A stretch of 64,000 nucleotides of DNA from Hirsutella rhossiliensis (Eukaryota; Ascomycota; Sordariomycetes; Hypocreales; Ophiocordycipitaceae): positions 2,232,001 to 2,296,000 of the forward strand of contig NW_025408667.1 in assembly GCF_020360975.1 (NCBI RefSeq). The letters run 5' to 3'. The notes under the pieces were generated by a model, which searched no databases, was not told the origin of the DNA, and saw only the letters and a list, made by a program, of their open reading frames with translations. Below, one piece after another: positions 42,501 to 54,298 of this stretch. Position 1 is the first letter of the stretch; every line of letters starts with the position of its first letter. A program made the translations under genes and the position numbers.

Positions 42501-45082
42501 CTTATGAAGAAATGTACGATCGCAGCAAAGTCCCCAGGATGCCATGGCATGACGTATCCATGCAGGTCGTCGGACAGCCCGCTCGGGACCTGACGCGCCA
42601 TTTCGTCCAGCGTTGGAACTATCTTCGCCGCGGGCGGAAGCCAACTCGGCCCCTGCCCTTCCTGCTGCCGCCTCCGGATGCCAAGTTCGACGAACTCGAG
42701 GCCCTCGGCCTGACGGGAACTTGCGAGGTGCAGATTCTGCGCTCCGCGTCGACCTGGTCTCTTGGCATCGAGGAAACGGAGCACAGCATTCAGACTGCGT
42801 ACATCAAGATGATTGAGGACTCTGATCATTTTGTCTACATGGAAAACCAGTTCTTCATTACCAGCACCGAGGCGTACAACACAAAGATTGTGAACCGCAT
42901 TGGCGATGCGCTGGTTGACCGCATCATCCGTGCGCACGAAAACGGCGAGGACTGGCGCTGCGCCATTGTGATACCACTGATGCCAGGGTTCCAAAACACT
43001 GTCGACGAGCAAGAGGGGACCAGCGTCCGACTGATCCTCATGTGCCAGTACCGAAGCATCTGCCGGGGAGAGCAGTCGATCTTCGGCCGCCTGCGTGCAG
43101 CTGGCATCGAGCCGGAGGACTACATTGGCTTCTACTCGCTCCGGCAATGGGGAATAATGGGCAACGACGTCCTCGTCACGGAGCAGCTTTACATCCACGC
43201 CAAAACCATCATTGTGGATGATCGAGTTGCCCTCATCGGATCGGCGAATATCAATGAGCGGTCGATGCTTGGTACACGAGACTCGGAATGCGCAGCCATT
43301 GTCCGAGACACCGACATGCTGTGGTCGACGATGGGCGGAAAGCCGTACCAGGTCGGTCGCTTTGCTTACACACTACGCCTCCGTCTGATGCGAGAGCATC
43401 TTGGCCTGGACGTCGACGAGATCCTGGAGGAAGAGCGGCGGCAGGAGATGGATCGCGAGGCATTTGAGCACGAGATGGGTGACATCTACGGCGACGACGC
43501 GCCATCTGGTGCCGCTGTAGGTCCCAGCGCGGTGCGAGATGATCTATTCAAGAAGCAGTTTGAAATCCCTCGACTACCCAGCTTCAACCACGATCTTGAC
43601 TTGGAAAAGGCTCAAGCCACTCAGCCAGACGATTCCTTCGACGTCAATGGAAAAGAAGATGACAAGGATGCTCGAGTGACGGGAAAGAAGCATCAGCTGG
43701 ATGTGTCAGGCTACGGGCCGGATCAATGGAAGACTGCCGAGAAGTCTGGCCTCGACGGAGGCCGCGATTCAGTCGTTGTTCACGGACGCGAAGTACTGGT
43801 CCGAAGCATCGACAGCCAGGGCAAAGGAGCCCTGGACGCTCCCAAGCCGCCCCATCGGCCCAACACTGGCGCGGAAAACAGACACCGGGCGTCTTCCGCC
43901 GGCGGCCACGAGGGAATACCGCCCATACCTCCCTTCAATCGGCGCACAACGGATCAGCTCGGGATGCCGCGAACTGCTCAGCTCCCGCCCCTGCCCGTGG
44001 TGGACGACACAGACATAGGAGGGCCGCCCGTCCACACAGACCCCGTCACGGGCCGCCTGACGAATGGCGCCTTTCATCCGATGGCGTCGGATATTAGGCC
44101 GGCGGATATCACAAAGGACTGCATGCGTGATCCCGTCAACGCAAGCTTCATGGATGGAGTCTGGGGCAAAGCCGCGAGGAACAACACGAAACTCTATCGC
44201 AGAGTCTTTCGATGCATGCCCGACTCCGAGGTGAGCACGTGGGCCGAGTACCGCGAATACGTGGAATACGGCGAGAAGCTGCGAGCCAACATGGAAGGGA
44301 AAGCTGCGGGCGAAGAGAGCGAGCTGAAGCAGGAGATGAGCCACAACCGAGAATCGACAGCAGCCGGAGCCGGGATCGGTGCGCCGGGACCGGAAGCGAT
44401 CACCAAGGCTGTCCGGAAGGAAGCAGAAAAGGCTCCGGAAAAGTTGTCGGAAAAGCTGTCTGAGAAGATGCCAGGAACGAGCCAAGACGAAGGAAAAGCG
44501 CAAATTGCCATGAGTGAGGGCGGACAGGCAGAGCTGCATGAGAAAAGCCCTTTGCGAAACGGAGACGACGAGAAGTCTCCTCGTACACAAGCTGTCCCAG
44601 ACGCGTCGACGACCTCCCGGGCCGATCAAGCCCCAGGGCCTCCTCAGGGACAATCACTTTTCCCTCCACTGGAGAATGTGCCGACCAAGACTCTCGAGCC
44701 TCAGACTTCCAGGAACACTGAACGTAAGGCTACATTTTCTGGGTTGGACAATCCACCTTCGAGGGATGCCAGGGAAACTGGCGGGGGGCCGTCTGGCCAG
44801 TCGGGCTCTGTCAAACGCCGGCGCCGTGCCACGACAAAAGGTAGCAGGCGCGGGCTCTCGATTGAGGACATGCCGTCCCGCGCCGATGCCGAGGAGCTTT
44901 TGAAGATGATCCAGGGCAACCTGGTCGAGTTCCCGTACGATTGGCTTCTCACCGAGGAGCAGAATGGCAACTGGGGCTACCAGGTGGATGGTGTGGCTCC
45001 GCTGGCAATCTAGTATGTTGACTCTCACCACTGAGCGCGTGTCGAGGGATCCGCTAACCCAGTCTCTCTTTTTAGCAACTGA
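39527..45082 (+). CDS. pld1: PX-PH phospholipase D
   Basis: Exon 1 is 39527-45012; a 63-nt intron with donor GTATGT, branch CTAAC and a T-rich acceptor leads to a 7-nt last exon (45076-45082), so the protein ends LAIYN, 1,830 aa. Without splicing it ends three bases later at TAG (45011) with LAI. The enzyme hydrolyses phosphatidylcholine to phosphatidic acid. Order: a long disordered N-terminus with a lysine cluster (KKKKKRKMRRFKKG, about 240), a PX domain (about 440-520) split by an acidic insert with EGTAAEATAGEG-like repeats, a PH domain (about 650-790), and two HKD catalytic motifs, H920-E-K..D (HHEKICIVDHD) and H1224-A-K..D (HAKTIIVDD), with GRWD and GSANINERSMLG. The C-terminal 500 residues are charged, with an EKAPEKLSEKLSEKM tract. 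Such fungal PLDs act in membrane traffic and development. Confidence 0.95.
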
Positions 45083-45440
45083 TGCTGCAACCGACGAGCT
45101 CACCTTTTCCGAATCCTTCGAGCAACTGAAACAGCTCAACCTCGTTCAATCAATACCCTTGGTGGACGGGCTGACAAACAAACAATGCCAGAAAGGCTTC
45201 TCTAGCAAACCAAGAGCGGGTATGGCAAAAGGAGTTTGATGTGCAGGCCGCAATATTCTTTTTTGTGACGCGCAGCGAGGAAGCATAGACTCGGCGTCTT
45301 GGCTTGGGACAGCGCGGAACATTGACAGTCTTGCCCTTTGTGTGACTTGGGAAACATGTGCTTATAGTCGGATTATATTCTTACACAGTACACGGGGTAC
45401 GTGATAAAGCCCATTACCTCAACTCCTTAGCCCGCCCCGA
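45083..45440. other. convergent 3' spacer
   Basis: These are the 3' flanks of pld1 and COQ7. No further gene seen. Confidence 0.5.
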
Positions 45441-46280
45441 TCATACACGCTCGCTCACCCATATGGCCCCGCGACAGCCTGCTCTTATGACGCCTGTGAG
45501 GAGCCAATGAGGCTCGGCTTTTTTCGCGTCATGCTCGACGGCGTGGTCGAGATGCTCGAGCTCCTCGTCGCGTATCCTCCTCAGCGTCGAGACCAGCTCC
45601 TGCATCTCGGGGCCGGCATCGTAGCCCTCAGCTTCCCAACCGGAAATCATCTCGAGCAAGGTGCGGATCTGGCCGTTGTAGTGGTCGCCAATCTCCGTCT
45701 CGACGGCCTCGGTACAGGCCATGGCAGCCTCACGGCCCATGACGGCGGTCGTCCATCCCAAGCCCGTGGCCATGACGGACCAGAGCGGGTAGAGAGCCGT
45801 GGGGCGGACGCGGTGCTTATGTAGCAGGGCATTGAAGGTGTCTAAGTGGCTGGCCTCCTGGTCGTACATGTGCTTCATCAGGGGTCGGAGGTGCGGGTAT
45901 CGACGGACGAGGGGGGGTGTTTGGGCCGTGTAGATGAGCGTGGCGGCGAGTTCACCAGCTTGGTTGACGCGGAGCTGCATGACGCGGGTCAGCAAGAATC
46001 TTTGACCAGCTGTGGGAACGAGGGGTGTGCTGACAGCCGAGGAGAGGAATTCGCGCTGTTCTTTTGAAAGCGGTTTGCGCTTTGTCTGGCCGTCGGTGGG
46101 CGGCGGCGCGACTTGGGAGCGGGAGCCCGTCGTGGTAGAGAAGGCGCGAGCCGCGTGGGCGCAGAGTAGCCTGGTGGAGAGACGGAGAGTGATAGCGCGG
46201 GCGAGGCACCGCGTTGGCGCCATTGTGTTAGAGAACGCTTTTGTCGTGATGCTATCAATGGAGCTCAGCAAACGGATCAT
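45441..46280 (-). CDS. coq7: COQ7, 5-demethoxyubiquinone hydroxylase
   Basis: Single exon of 279 aa from the ATG at 46280; a second ATG at 46223 gives 260 aa. Either start leaves a basic, Ser/Arg/Ala-rich head (LARAITLRLSTRLLCAHAARAFSTTT) that fits a mitochondrial targeting peptide. COQ7 carries out the last hydroxylation in coenzyme Q synthesis at the inner membrane. The di-iron ligands are visible as the first Glu in NQAGELAATLIY (about 109), ExxH in DQEASHLDTF (about 140), the Glu of TEAVETEIGDHYNGQ, and ExxH in RDEELEHLDHAVEHDA. The C-terminal GVIRAGCRGAIWVSERV matches the family end. It shares a 377-bp divergent promoter with RTF1. Confidence 0.95.
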   Translation of the reverse strand: MIRLLSSIDSITTKAFSNTMAPTRCLARAITLRLSTRLLCAHAARAFSTTTGSRSQVAPPPTDGQTKRKPLSKEQREFLSSAVSTPLVPTAGQRFLLTRVMQLRVNQAGELAATLIYTAQTPPLVRRYPHLRPLMKHMYDQEASHLDTFNALLHKHRVRPTALYPLWSVMATGLGWTTAVMGREAAMACTEAVETEIGDHYNGQIRTLLEMISGWEAEGYDAGPEMQELVSTLRRIRDEELEHLDHAVEHDAKKAEPHWLLTGVIRAGCRGAIWVSERV

Positions 46281-46657
46281 GATACGCCAGGGTGGTGAGA
46301 TGTGGGGCGTGCGGTGAATGACGTCCGTGGATGGCCGGACAAAGGATTCGCCGGCTTAGCTCTGTGAAGCCAGCAGGGAGCGGCTCAGCGTCACGCCTGC
46401 GTCTCCTGTCCATTGTCTGTCCCCATTGACGACAACGAACTCTCCTTGCGCCGAGCAAACCCAATCCTCTCCGCCATTCGCCGATGCCTGCCGAGGCGCC
46501 TCGCCTTGATTGATACGTGAACCCTCTGTGACCGACGAGGCTTTTGCGATTGGGAATACCTTGTCTTACTGCTTGCTTTGACGGACCTCGCTACCGAGGA
46601 CCATCCAACGACCAGAGCGGCTGGCTCTCGAGCGGCGGCAAACGACGGCGTATCGTC
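46281..46657. promoter_or_regulatory. bidirectional promoter of COQ7 and RTF1
   Basis: Only 377 bp separate the two start codons, so both promoters must fit here. I see no TATA box or clear factor site; the right half carries the RTF1 leader. Confidence 0.5.
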
Positions 46658-48741
46658 ATGGCTGATATCGACGATGAGCTTCTTGCTCTTGCTGGCGGCG
46701 ATTCGGAGGATGAAGGGTTCGCAAGCCCGCCGAGGGACGCGTCTGCGTCACCGCCGTCCTCGACGAGGAAAGAGGCCGGGAAATCATTGTCCAAGAAGCC
46801 TAAGCGAACAAGGAACCGTGATTCAGAGGACGAGGGTGAAGCGTGAGTGACGTGGCCAGTCTTTTTTTCCCCTGGCAGCCTGAACGCTTTAAAATTCTCA
46901 CCCCTGCCACCTGAACACTTCGCCTCTTCTCCTTCTTGCAGCTGGCAGCCTGTTCCTTTCCTGACGCCTATTATCTCCCATCAGCTCTTCTGCACCTTCA
47001 TCACCTAACTCTCTCGAGTCGGCGCCCATGGACGAATCCGACTCCGATGCCGAGCAGCCCGCACCGCGCGAGCGCGCTCCCGCGGGCGGCACCACCGATA
47101 GCGACGACAAGTATCCCATCGATGGCATGTTTATGAGTCAGGCCGAAAAGGCAGAGATCATGGCCATGCGCGAAGTCGAGAGGGAGCAGATCATCGCCGA
47201 CCGCATCTCCGAGATTGAGCGCCAAAGACAGAACCGCTTGCTGCGCCAGATGGTCACCAGCGTGGAGAATGAAGAGCGCAAGTACGTCAAGAAGAAGCGC
47301 AGCGCCGACACGGCAGAACTCGAGGACGTCGAGCGCAAGGCCTCGCGGCCACGAACCGGCAAGGCCAGCGAGACGGCCATGGACTCGCTGCGCAGAGCTC
47401 GAGCGGAGAAGCAGAGACGCAAGGAGGACCAGGAGCGCCGCAGGGATGAGTTCTCGCCCAGGCGGGACTCGCGCGAGCCAGAGAGCGATGACGGCTTTGA
47501 GCGTGCGCGGTCTCGCACTCCGGTTGAGAAGGAAATCAAGAGCCTGCCTCCAGCGGAGTTACGCGACTATGAGCGAGTCCGACTTGGCCGAAACGAGTTC
47601 GCCCAAGTGTGCTTTACGCCTGGGTTCGAGGCGGCCATCACAGGCTGCTTTATCCGGATATCGGTCGGCGCTCACCCGGAGACAGGGATCGAGCAGTATC
47701 GCATGGCAGTGATCAAAGGTAAGATGCTCGTCGCTCCGATGCTTCCATGTTTCAAGTCCGCGCTGAGGCTTGGGGTTTGCTGACATGGTACCTCCCGCAG
47801 CTTTTGCGACCGGTAGACCATATGCACTTGGCGGTCCCAACGGCCCCTTTGTAACCGACCAGTACGTCAAGGCCGCGCATGGAAAGGCGGTCAAAGAATT
47901 CCCCTTCATCGCTGCGTCCAGCGGCAAGTTTACGGATGTGAGTTTTCCCTGGTGCGAAGAGTCATGCCGTGTGACTAACCGATTGCAGGGCGAGCTCAAT
48001 CGCTATCAGGTTACCTGTCAGAACGAAAACATGACTCTGCCGACCAAGCAGTTTCTGATGGACAAGGTTGACGACATCAACCGTCTCATCAGTCACACGT
48101 GGACGAGCGAAGAGATCAAGACGAGGTTGGCGAAGAGGAACGAGCTGAAGCGACGCTTCGACCCCGCGGAGCGTGAGCGGATCGGGCGACTGCTCGACGA
48201 GGCGGTGGCCAAGGGCGACGAGCAGAAAGCGGAAGAACTGCAGGAGAAGCTCGACAAGCTCAGCAGCCAGCGTCTCGCATTCCGGACGACGCTGGGGCCT
48301 TCCAAAGGCAGTGAGGGCCCCGCGCTGTCGTCGGAGCAGGACCGGTTGGCAGAGCGCAACCGGGAGAACAGGCGGATGAACGCCGAACTAGTGCGCAAGG
48401 CACAGCTCAAGGAGAAGGCCAAAGTGCGCGAGATCGAGATGGCAATTAAGCGTGGCGAACAGGTACCTGATGATCCGTCGCGGCGGCTGCGAACAAAGGC
48501 CAAGTTTGTGCACGACGTCAACGACGGGTCGCAGAGGGCGTCGCCAAACGGCAACGGGACCAGCACGCCGACGGCCGGGACGCCCAAGGTGGGCGCCACC
48601 AAGCCGCAGATGGCGTCGCACCTGGTCAAGCTGCAAGAGAAGAAATACGAGGACAATAAGGGGCTGCCGACGATTCACAAGCCGCTCATGGATGACGACG
48701 TCATTGGCGCCCTGGATCTGGACATTGACGTGGAGATTTGA
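46658..48741 (+). CDS. rtf1: RTF1, Paf1-complex subunit with Plus3 domain
   Basis: Four exons, 46658-46842, 46985-47718, 47801-47937, 47989-48741, give 602 aa. RTF1 joins the Paf1 complex on elongating RNA polymerase II and promotes H2B ubiquitination through its HMD region; the Plus3 domain binds phosphorylated Spt5. Visible in order: an acidic Ser-rich start (MADIDDELLALAGGDSEDEG), a KYPIDGMFMSQAEKAEIMAMREVEREQIIADR block (family HMD area begins MSQAEKAEI), a basic RRARAEKQRRKEDQERRR coil, and the Plus3 domain at about 225-355 (ELRDYERVRLGRNEFAQ, GCFIRISVG, YRMAVIKAFATGRPYALG, LNRYQVTCQNENMTLPTKQFLM). A long charged helix and the end MDDDVIGALDLDIDVEI follow. Confidence 0.96.
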
Positions 48742-49158
48742 GAGTCGTCGATGATACTGGGGGGGGACCCGGATAGCTACAGTTGCCGGCTCTCCTGTCC
48801 CTCTCCAGCTTTTTGTCGATGCCCTCCTTTTTTGCGCCTTTGCCGGACAGAGGCCGCAAGACGAGTGGGCTGACGAGGAGCACTTGCATCCTCCATGATG
48901 GCGTTTAGGGAGACAACACAAGGTACAGACAAGAATCAGCCGTCGGCGGATAAAGGACTAGCAGCCTCGTGAGATTCGGAAAGAAAAAGCCGGCAGGTTC
49001 AGGTGCCTGTGTGGCAGGGACATAGATTCTACGTCAAAAGGACAATGCAAACGCCTGACTGTATCCCTGTTTCTTTCCATTCTCGGTTGACGCGCGTCTA
49101 CACCACGATACTCTATTTTGCTGTGACAGCCTTCCAACCAACGTCACAGGACGCTCGG
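48742..49158. other. convergent 3' spacer
   Basis: These are the 3' flanks of RTF1 and the PGC1-like gene. No gene seen. Confidence 0.5.
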
Positions 49159-50751
49159 TCAGTCTGCCTTTGCCTCGGGCCCGACGGGGCGGGGCAGGTA
49201 GTCCAACTTGTGCAGCCAGAAGCGCCGGTAGAGGAAGACGAGCTTGAAGAGGAGCTGGCCGAGGAGGAAGCGGAGGACGACGGCGAGGGTGTGTGTGAGC
49301 GGGGCGGCGGGCGGCGGCGGGGCCTTGGACTCGAGCTCGTCCTCGTAGCGGCGGCAGAGGTCGAGGAAGAGGGCGGGATCGTCGGTGACGACGCCGTCGA
49401 CGAGAGCCGGTCTCGCCATCTGGGCAGCGCCGCCGTCAGCGCCGCCGTCAGCGACGCCGCGAGAGAGGCCAAGGTTCTGGCGAATGGCCCAGCGCATGCC
49501 GCGCTCCGAGTTGACGGTCCAGGCAAAGACGGGGCGGCGGGCGGCGGCGGCGTCGAGGAGCATGCGGCGGCCGCGCAGGGGCGCGACGAGGGCGTTTTCC
49601 GCCATGTTGAGGGCCAGGTTGGCCAGCGGCGGCAGGAAGTGGCGCGCGTACGAGAGCGAGAAGCCGATGTGGGCCAGGGGGAAGCTCGGCAGGGAGCGGC
49701 GGGCGGCGAGGATTGTGGAGGCCTGTCTTGCTCGTGAGCGTTGGGCGTTGTCGGGGGGTTCAGGGGGGTGGCTGGGGGAGAGAGGCGTACGTTCCAGCAT
49801 CCGAGCATGATCCTTTGCTCCCAGGGGACGCGGCCGGGGGGCACGTCGTTGATGGCGGCGGCGATGGCGTCGACGAGGTGTTGTGCGTCGTCGTCCATCT
49901 GCGCGGGCCCACGGTCGTCAGCCCCCTCTCTCTCCCGCTCTCTCCCCCTCTCTCTCTCACACACACTCCTTGTCCCGCTGCAAATACTTGGAACGTGGAA
50001 TGACTTGCCTTGATGTCGAGCAAGACCCAGACCCCGGCCCGACGCTCCCGCTCATCCTCATCCTCGTCGTCGTGGGCGGCGGCGGCGGCGAGCCAGGCCA
50101 GCAGGTCCCGCAGCCGGGGCAGTCCGTGGCCCTGCGCACCGGGCGGCGTCGTCGTCGTGGTGCGCAGGCGCGCGAGGTCGGCCCAGGGGCAGTCGGCGAC
50201 GCGGCGGTCGAGGGCGAAGCAGCGCTTGAGCGTGGGGTCCTTGAGGGGAGGGGATGTGTTCAGTCGTTCGGTCCATGGGTTTTCAGGTTCCCGTCACTTT
50301 CCATCCAACCCCTATATGTATATATATATATACATATATATATACATATAGATGCGAGTCGAGTGTGGGTTACAGTACAGTATGAAACAAACTCACATGA
50401 GACAGCACCGCAACGCCATCGGCCGACAGCCGGGCGTCCGTCTCGATGGCGTGCGCGCCGGCCCGGACCGCGCCCCGGAAGGCGGCCATGGAGTTCTCGG
50501 CGTGGCGCGCCTTGTAGCCGCGGTGCGAAATGGCCTGCGGGAGGACGACGCGCCGCCGCCGCGACGCGACGGCCCGGGCCCATGGCGCTGCTGCCGCCCT
50601 CTCTCAGCTTGTGTGACATTGCGTGCCGAGGGGAGGAAAAGAGACGAAGAGAGATTGGGCCACGCTGGTCTCGGGGAAACTCACCCGGCGGCGCCGTCAG
50701 CGTCATCCTCCTCTCCGCGTCCATGTCTCCTCGTTGGCTATCCGTCGCCAT
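49159..50751 (-). CDS. PGC1: PGC1-like glycerophosphodiester phosphodiesterase
   Basis: Five exons, 50751-50685, 50590-50397, 50239-50009, 49898-49791, 49722-49159, give 387 aa. The first junction is the least certain: an acceptor 3 bp further (exon start 50587) also keeps frame. Intron 3 is GC-AG (donor AAG/GCAAGT), and intron 2 holds a TA microsatellite. The GDPD catalytic signature is clear: LPQAISHRGYKARHAENSMAAF with the His-Arg pair, then IETDARLSADGVAVLSHDPTLKR, and VLLDIK. A hydrophobic C-terminal segment (LAVVLRFLLGQLLFKLVFLYRRFWLH) resembles the tail anchor of yeast Pgc1, a phospholipase C that degrades phosphatidylglycerol at mitochondria or lipid droplets. Substrate choice is inferred from this architecture only. 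Confidence 0.9.
50316..50352. repeat. (TA)n-type microsatellite inside an intron
   Basis: Imperfect TATATA/TACATA alternation lies within the 157-nt second intron (50240-50396) of the PGC1-like gene. Confidence 0.85.
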
Positions 50752-51476
50752 TGCAGCCTTGGTCCCCCCCGGTTGATGGCGTCGGAGGTGCAGCCCTTTG
50801 TTCGGTCACGGCGCGAGGAAGCTCATCCGTCTCCCTTGCGTTTCCAGGGGGGTGCCGGCTCATGCAGGGGCATATCAATATCCCAAGCGTGCTAGTATCG
50901 GAGCCGTGTTATATAACCAGAGAGAGCTTGCTGCTTCCGGCACGCCTCCCGGAGTCCCGCCCGTCTGTATTCCTTGTCGCCCGGTTTCGGTTTGCCCGCT
51001 TCAAGTTGACTTCGAGCAGCCGTTAACTTACTTTGTCCATGATCGACGGCCGCGCGGTGTCACATGTCAAAGGCAGCGGGCTCCCTCTTCCCAATGGCAT
51101 CATGAAACGCCTCACGCGCCATTGGCCTCTACAAACGGCGTCATTCACACGTCCGCGCACGGCCCGCCTTCAAGAGCAACAACAGCCCTCTCACAGCATC
51201 GTAAGCGCCATCTGTGATTGGCATGCATCATCGTCGGTACGGGCCTTTGCACGAAGCCACAGCTTTGCAACGGGTTCCAACATGCATCATTTCTGTTCCC
51301 CTCATGCCATTCCATCATAACGCCACAGTCGCTCAAAGACAGACATCCGTCCACATCGAGAACATGAACAAGAACAAGCGCCTTGCTTCTGACAAACAGC
51401 AGCCTCCCAAACAGGCCCGCCAAGTGATTGCACGGGTTCGTTATGCGAGAAATCAAAGGAGAAGATAGAAACCTCT
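50752..51476. other. intergenic spacer, PGC1-like promoter and facB 3' flank
   Basis: Both neighbours are on the minus strand. No gene or RNA recognised. Confidence 0.5.
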
Positions 51477-54298
51477 TCACAACGGAAAACCCTCTCCCCC
51501 GTCTGTGCCAAACGAGTCGCCGCTCCCGCTCCTCCCCAGATGCTTGTGGTATTCGACGCTTCCCACGCTCAATCCCAGCTCCGACGGCGCCACTTCCTCT
51601 CCCGAGCTGAGGCTTTCGTCGCTCGTGCTCAGCACGCTCTGCGGCGCGCCCCGCCCGCCTCTGCCAAGCTCGCCCAGGCTGAAGTTGCTCAGGTCCCACG
51701 AGTCCGGAGACCAGTCGTTGACGTGAGGCGTGTGGTTCCCCGGCAGCGACGCTTCGCTGATTAGGCTCGCGCCTCCGTAGATGGCATCGTACACGTTGTT
51801 GAGCCCGCCGTCCATGGACCCGAGCAGCGCCTCCCAGTCCGATGTCGAGACGCACGACATCTTCCCCGTGCCTTCTCCGCCGCCCGTCAGCATCTGCTCG
51901 ACTTGTGACCGGACAGACCCTGCCGCCTGCATTCGCGCCAGCTCCGTTGGTGACGGGGGTTGCGTCTGCGACGGCGTGTTGTTGAGGGACAAGTAATCGA
52001 GGTTCGGTATCGAACGGGATGCGGCCCTCGAGGGTTGCGCCATAGACAGACGATACGAGTCGGCATTGCTCATGCCCGTCTTGTCTCTTGGCGAGACGCT
52101 GTCAAACGACGGCCGCGATCGAGCACGGTGGACCTCGACCCCCTGCGCCGACACAAATGGCATCGTCATTCGCCGCGCCTTGTCCTGCGCTTGGAGCCCG
52201 TGTCCCCCGCCTGCGAGACAGTGCTGGAAGCCCGAGTTGTTGCTCATGGCCCTGGACAGTGGCGCCGCCGGGCACGAGGGCGCGGGCATGGAGCCCTGAC
52301 GAGTCGGCGTGGTCAAAGAGTTGGTGCCCGTGTCGACAGATACGAGCGATCGCGCCACCCGCTCGAGGTCGAGAGAGCCCGGCGCCTTGGCTCCGACAAG
52401 GGTCCTGATGACCACGCTGATCAGGCGCCCAACCTCACGCGTCAGCTTGCTGTCCTGTTTGAGGTCCGCCATCTGGTAAAGCAGCGTGGCTCCGCAGACG
52501 GCCAAGAGGTCGGACTTGTTGAGGCAAAACGAGAAGCTCATGCTGCGTTGCTCGAGAAGTTGCGTGATCTGAATCATGTGCTTGCTGGACTCGGCAATCG
52601 AGAGCAGCGCGGGCGCCGCCCTGGGGCCCAGAGTCGATCCAACGGCAGGACGGTAAATCAAAGTACGGATGTAGTAAAAAGTCAAGGCCTATTCTGATTC
52701 AGCACCGGCGCAGCTGCTTCTCTGTCCACAAAACTTACCAGGAGCGGCGAACGACTGCCCGTGACATCGGTCGAGGGTTTGTCCTGCACGAAATTGAGCC
52801 GCAGGTGCGTGGGCAGCTCCGCGTACCAAGCATCCAGCTCCCCCTCGAGCATCCTCAGCTTCTGAAGGGAGAGGTCGTGGTTCGTCGACGTGGGGTACAG
52901 ATTCTCCAGGACCCGGGCCAGGATGCGTGAAGCCCGGAACAGGGCCAAGGCGCTGGACAGACGAGTCGACTCGCCCGGCAGGGTCGGCTGGAAGCCCTTT
53001 TCCGTGATGTACTCGTCGTCCGTGTCGGACGGATACTCGGTTTCAACCATGTCCTCCTTGAGGAGCTTAGGCAAGCCCATGGTGGCTGCCGTGAAGCTGG
53101 AGGGGAGTGAGCTTGGCACGAGACGAGAGGCATGCGCCCAGGCAGAGCGCAAGGGGGGCTTACCAGTCCAGCGTGTAGAGAGTCCAAAACACCTTTTTCC
53201 TCGTTTCCAGAGTCAAGGCGCCAAAGGAGAAGCGCCTCTGGCTCTGGTGCAGGCCGAGGCGGTGCGACAGGCCGACGGCAATCGACTTGTAGTGCTGCAG
53301 GCGTTGGTGGTCGCCGCGCATGGTGCAGTAGAGCAGGGCGAGGATGAGGCACTGCAGCGTGTTCATCGAGTTCTGGAAAAGCAGGGCCTCGAGAGCCCTG
53401 GTCCATTGCTTCTCGCAGGCAGCCACTTGGCGGTGGTCGGGCGACTCGGACGAGAGGCCGGCGATGCTGTAGACGAGATGGAGCTGGGCGAGCTTGTAGT
53501 TGCATTTGACCTTTTCCGGACTGGCGACAAACTCCTCGTAGATGCGAAGAAAGGTCGGCTTGTGCACGACGGGGAAGAGGGGGGCCCATTCCTGGAAGAA
53601 GACGTTGACGCAGCGGTCCGAGAAGAGGCGAGGGGGGATTCTCGAGGACTGGTCGGGCTCTTGCGTCGTCAGGGGAGGGCACCCCTGGACGTGCAGGAAG
53701 GCGTCGGGGTTGAAGTCGGTGCACGGCTTGCCCGCCTCCTGGAGCTTGCGCTTGAGGGATGCTGCGGGCGAGAAATGGGTTAGAGAAGGGTCAGAGAAAG
53801 GCAAGGTGGAGGCGACCAACTGATGAGGGATCGGCCGCTGGACGGGCCCATGAACCACGAGTCCGAATTCTCGACGCCGAGGAGCAGCGGAGGCGCCTGG
53901 ACGCGGAAAGAGTCCTCCCTGGCGGCGGCGTGGGGATCCTTCGGCGCGCCGGGGGAGGATGAAGACAGGGTCGAGGGATGGCGATGGCTGCCGTGCATGG
54001 CGGAGAGCATGTCGATCTTCTCGTCCTTCTCATCGAGCAGGTCCTTGAGCTCCCTGACCTCGGCCTCGAGCTGGCGAACGCGCTCCTCGAGCGACTCTGT
54101 GTAGCCGCGCGGAAAGGCCCTGCGGCTCAGCTTGTCGCTGGTGCGGCACTCGAAGCCGACGTTTGCGCACTGCGAGCACGTCGGACGGACGCCGTCGCAG
54201 CGAATCTTTTTGCTGCGGCAGCGGTCGCAGGCCTGGGCGATGCGGCTCTGGGCGCTGTTGCCCACCTTGATGACCTTCATGGGGAGGATGCCGGGCAT
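51477..54298 (-). CDS. facB: FacB/CAT8-type acetate regulator, Zn2Cys6 factor
   Basis: Four exons, 54298-53821, 53761-53164, 53096-52739, 52688-51477, give 881 aa. The start MPGILPMKVIKVG is chosen because family members begin so; the in-frame ATG at 54400 lies in the leader. The binuclear zinc cluster is C24-X2-C27-X6-C34-X6-C41-X2-C44-X6-C51, followed by the linker DKLSRRAFPRGYTESLEERV and a coiled coil (RQLEAEVRELKDLLDEKDEKIDML), which together are diagnostic for FacB/Cat8. The fungal-specific factor domain spans about 230-560 (CVNVFFQEWAPLFPVVHKPTFLRIYEEF, TLYTLDCFTAATMGLPKLLKED, GFQPTLPGESTRLSSALALFR). The acidic Ser-rich C-terminus is a likely activation region. Known members switch on acetyl-CoA synthetase, glyoxylate-cycle and gluconeogenic genes during growth on acetate or ethanol. 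Confidence 0.94.

Noticed and set aside
41531..43198. 555-residue minus-strand open frame opposite pld1
   Set aside because: Shadow of the phospholipase D catalytic region, with the same composition cause and no family features.
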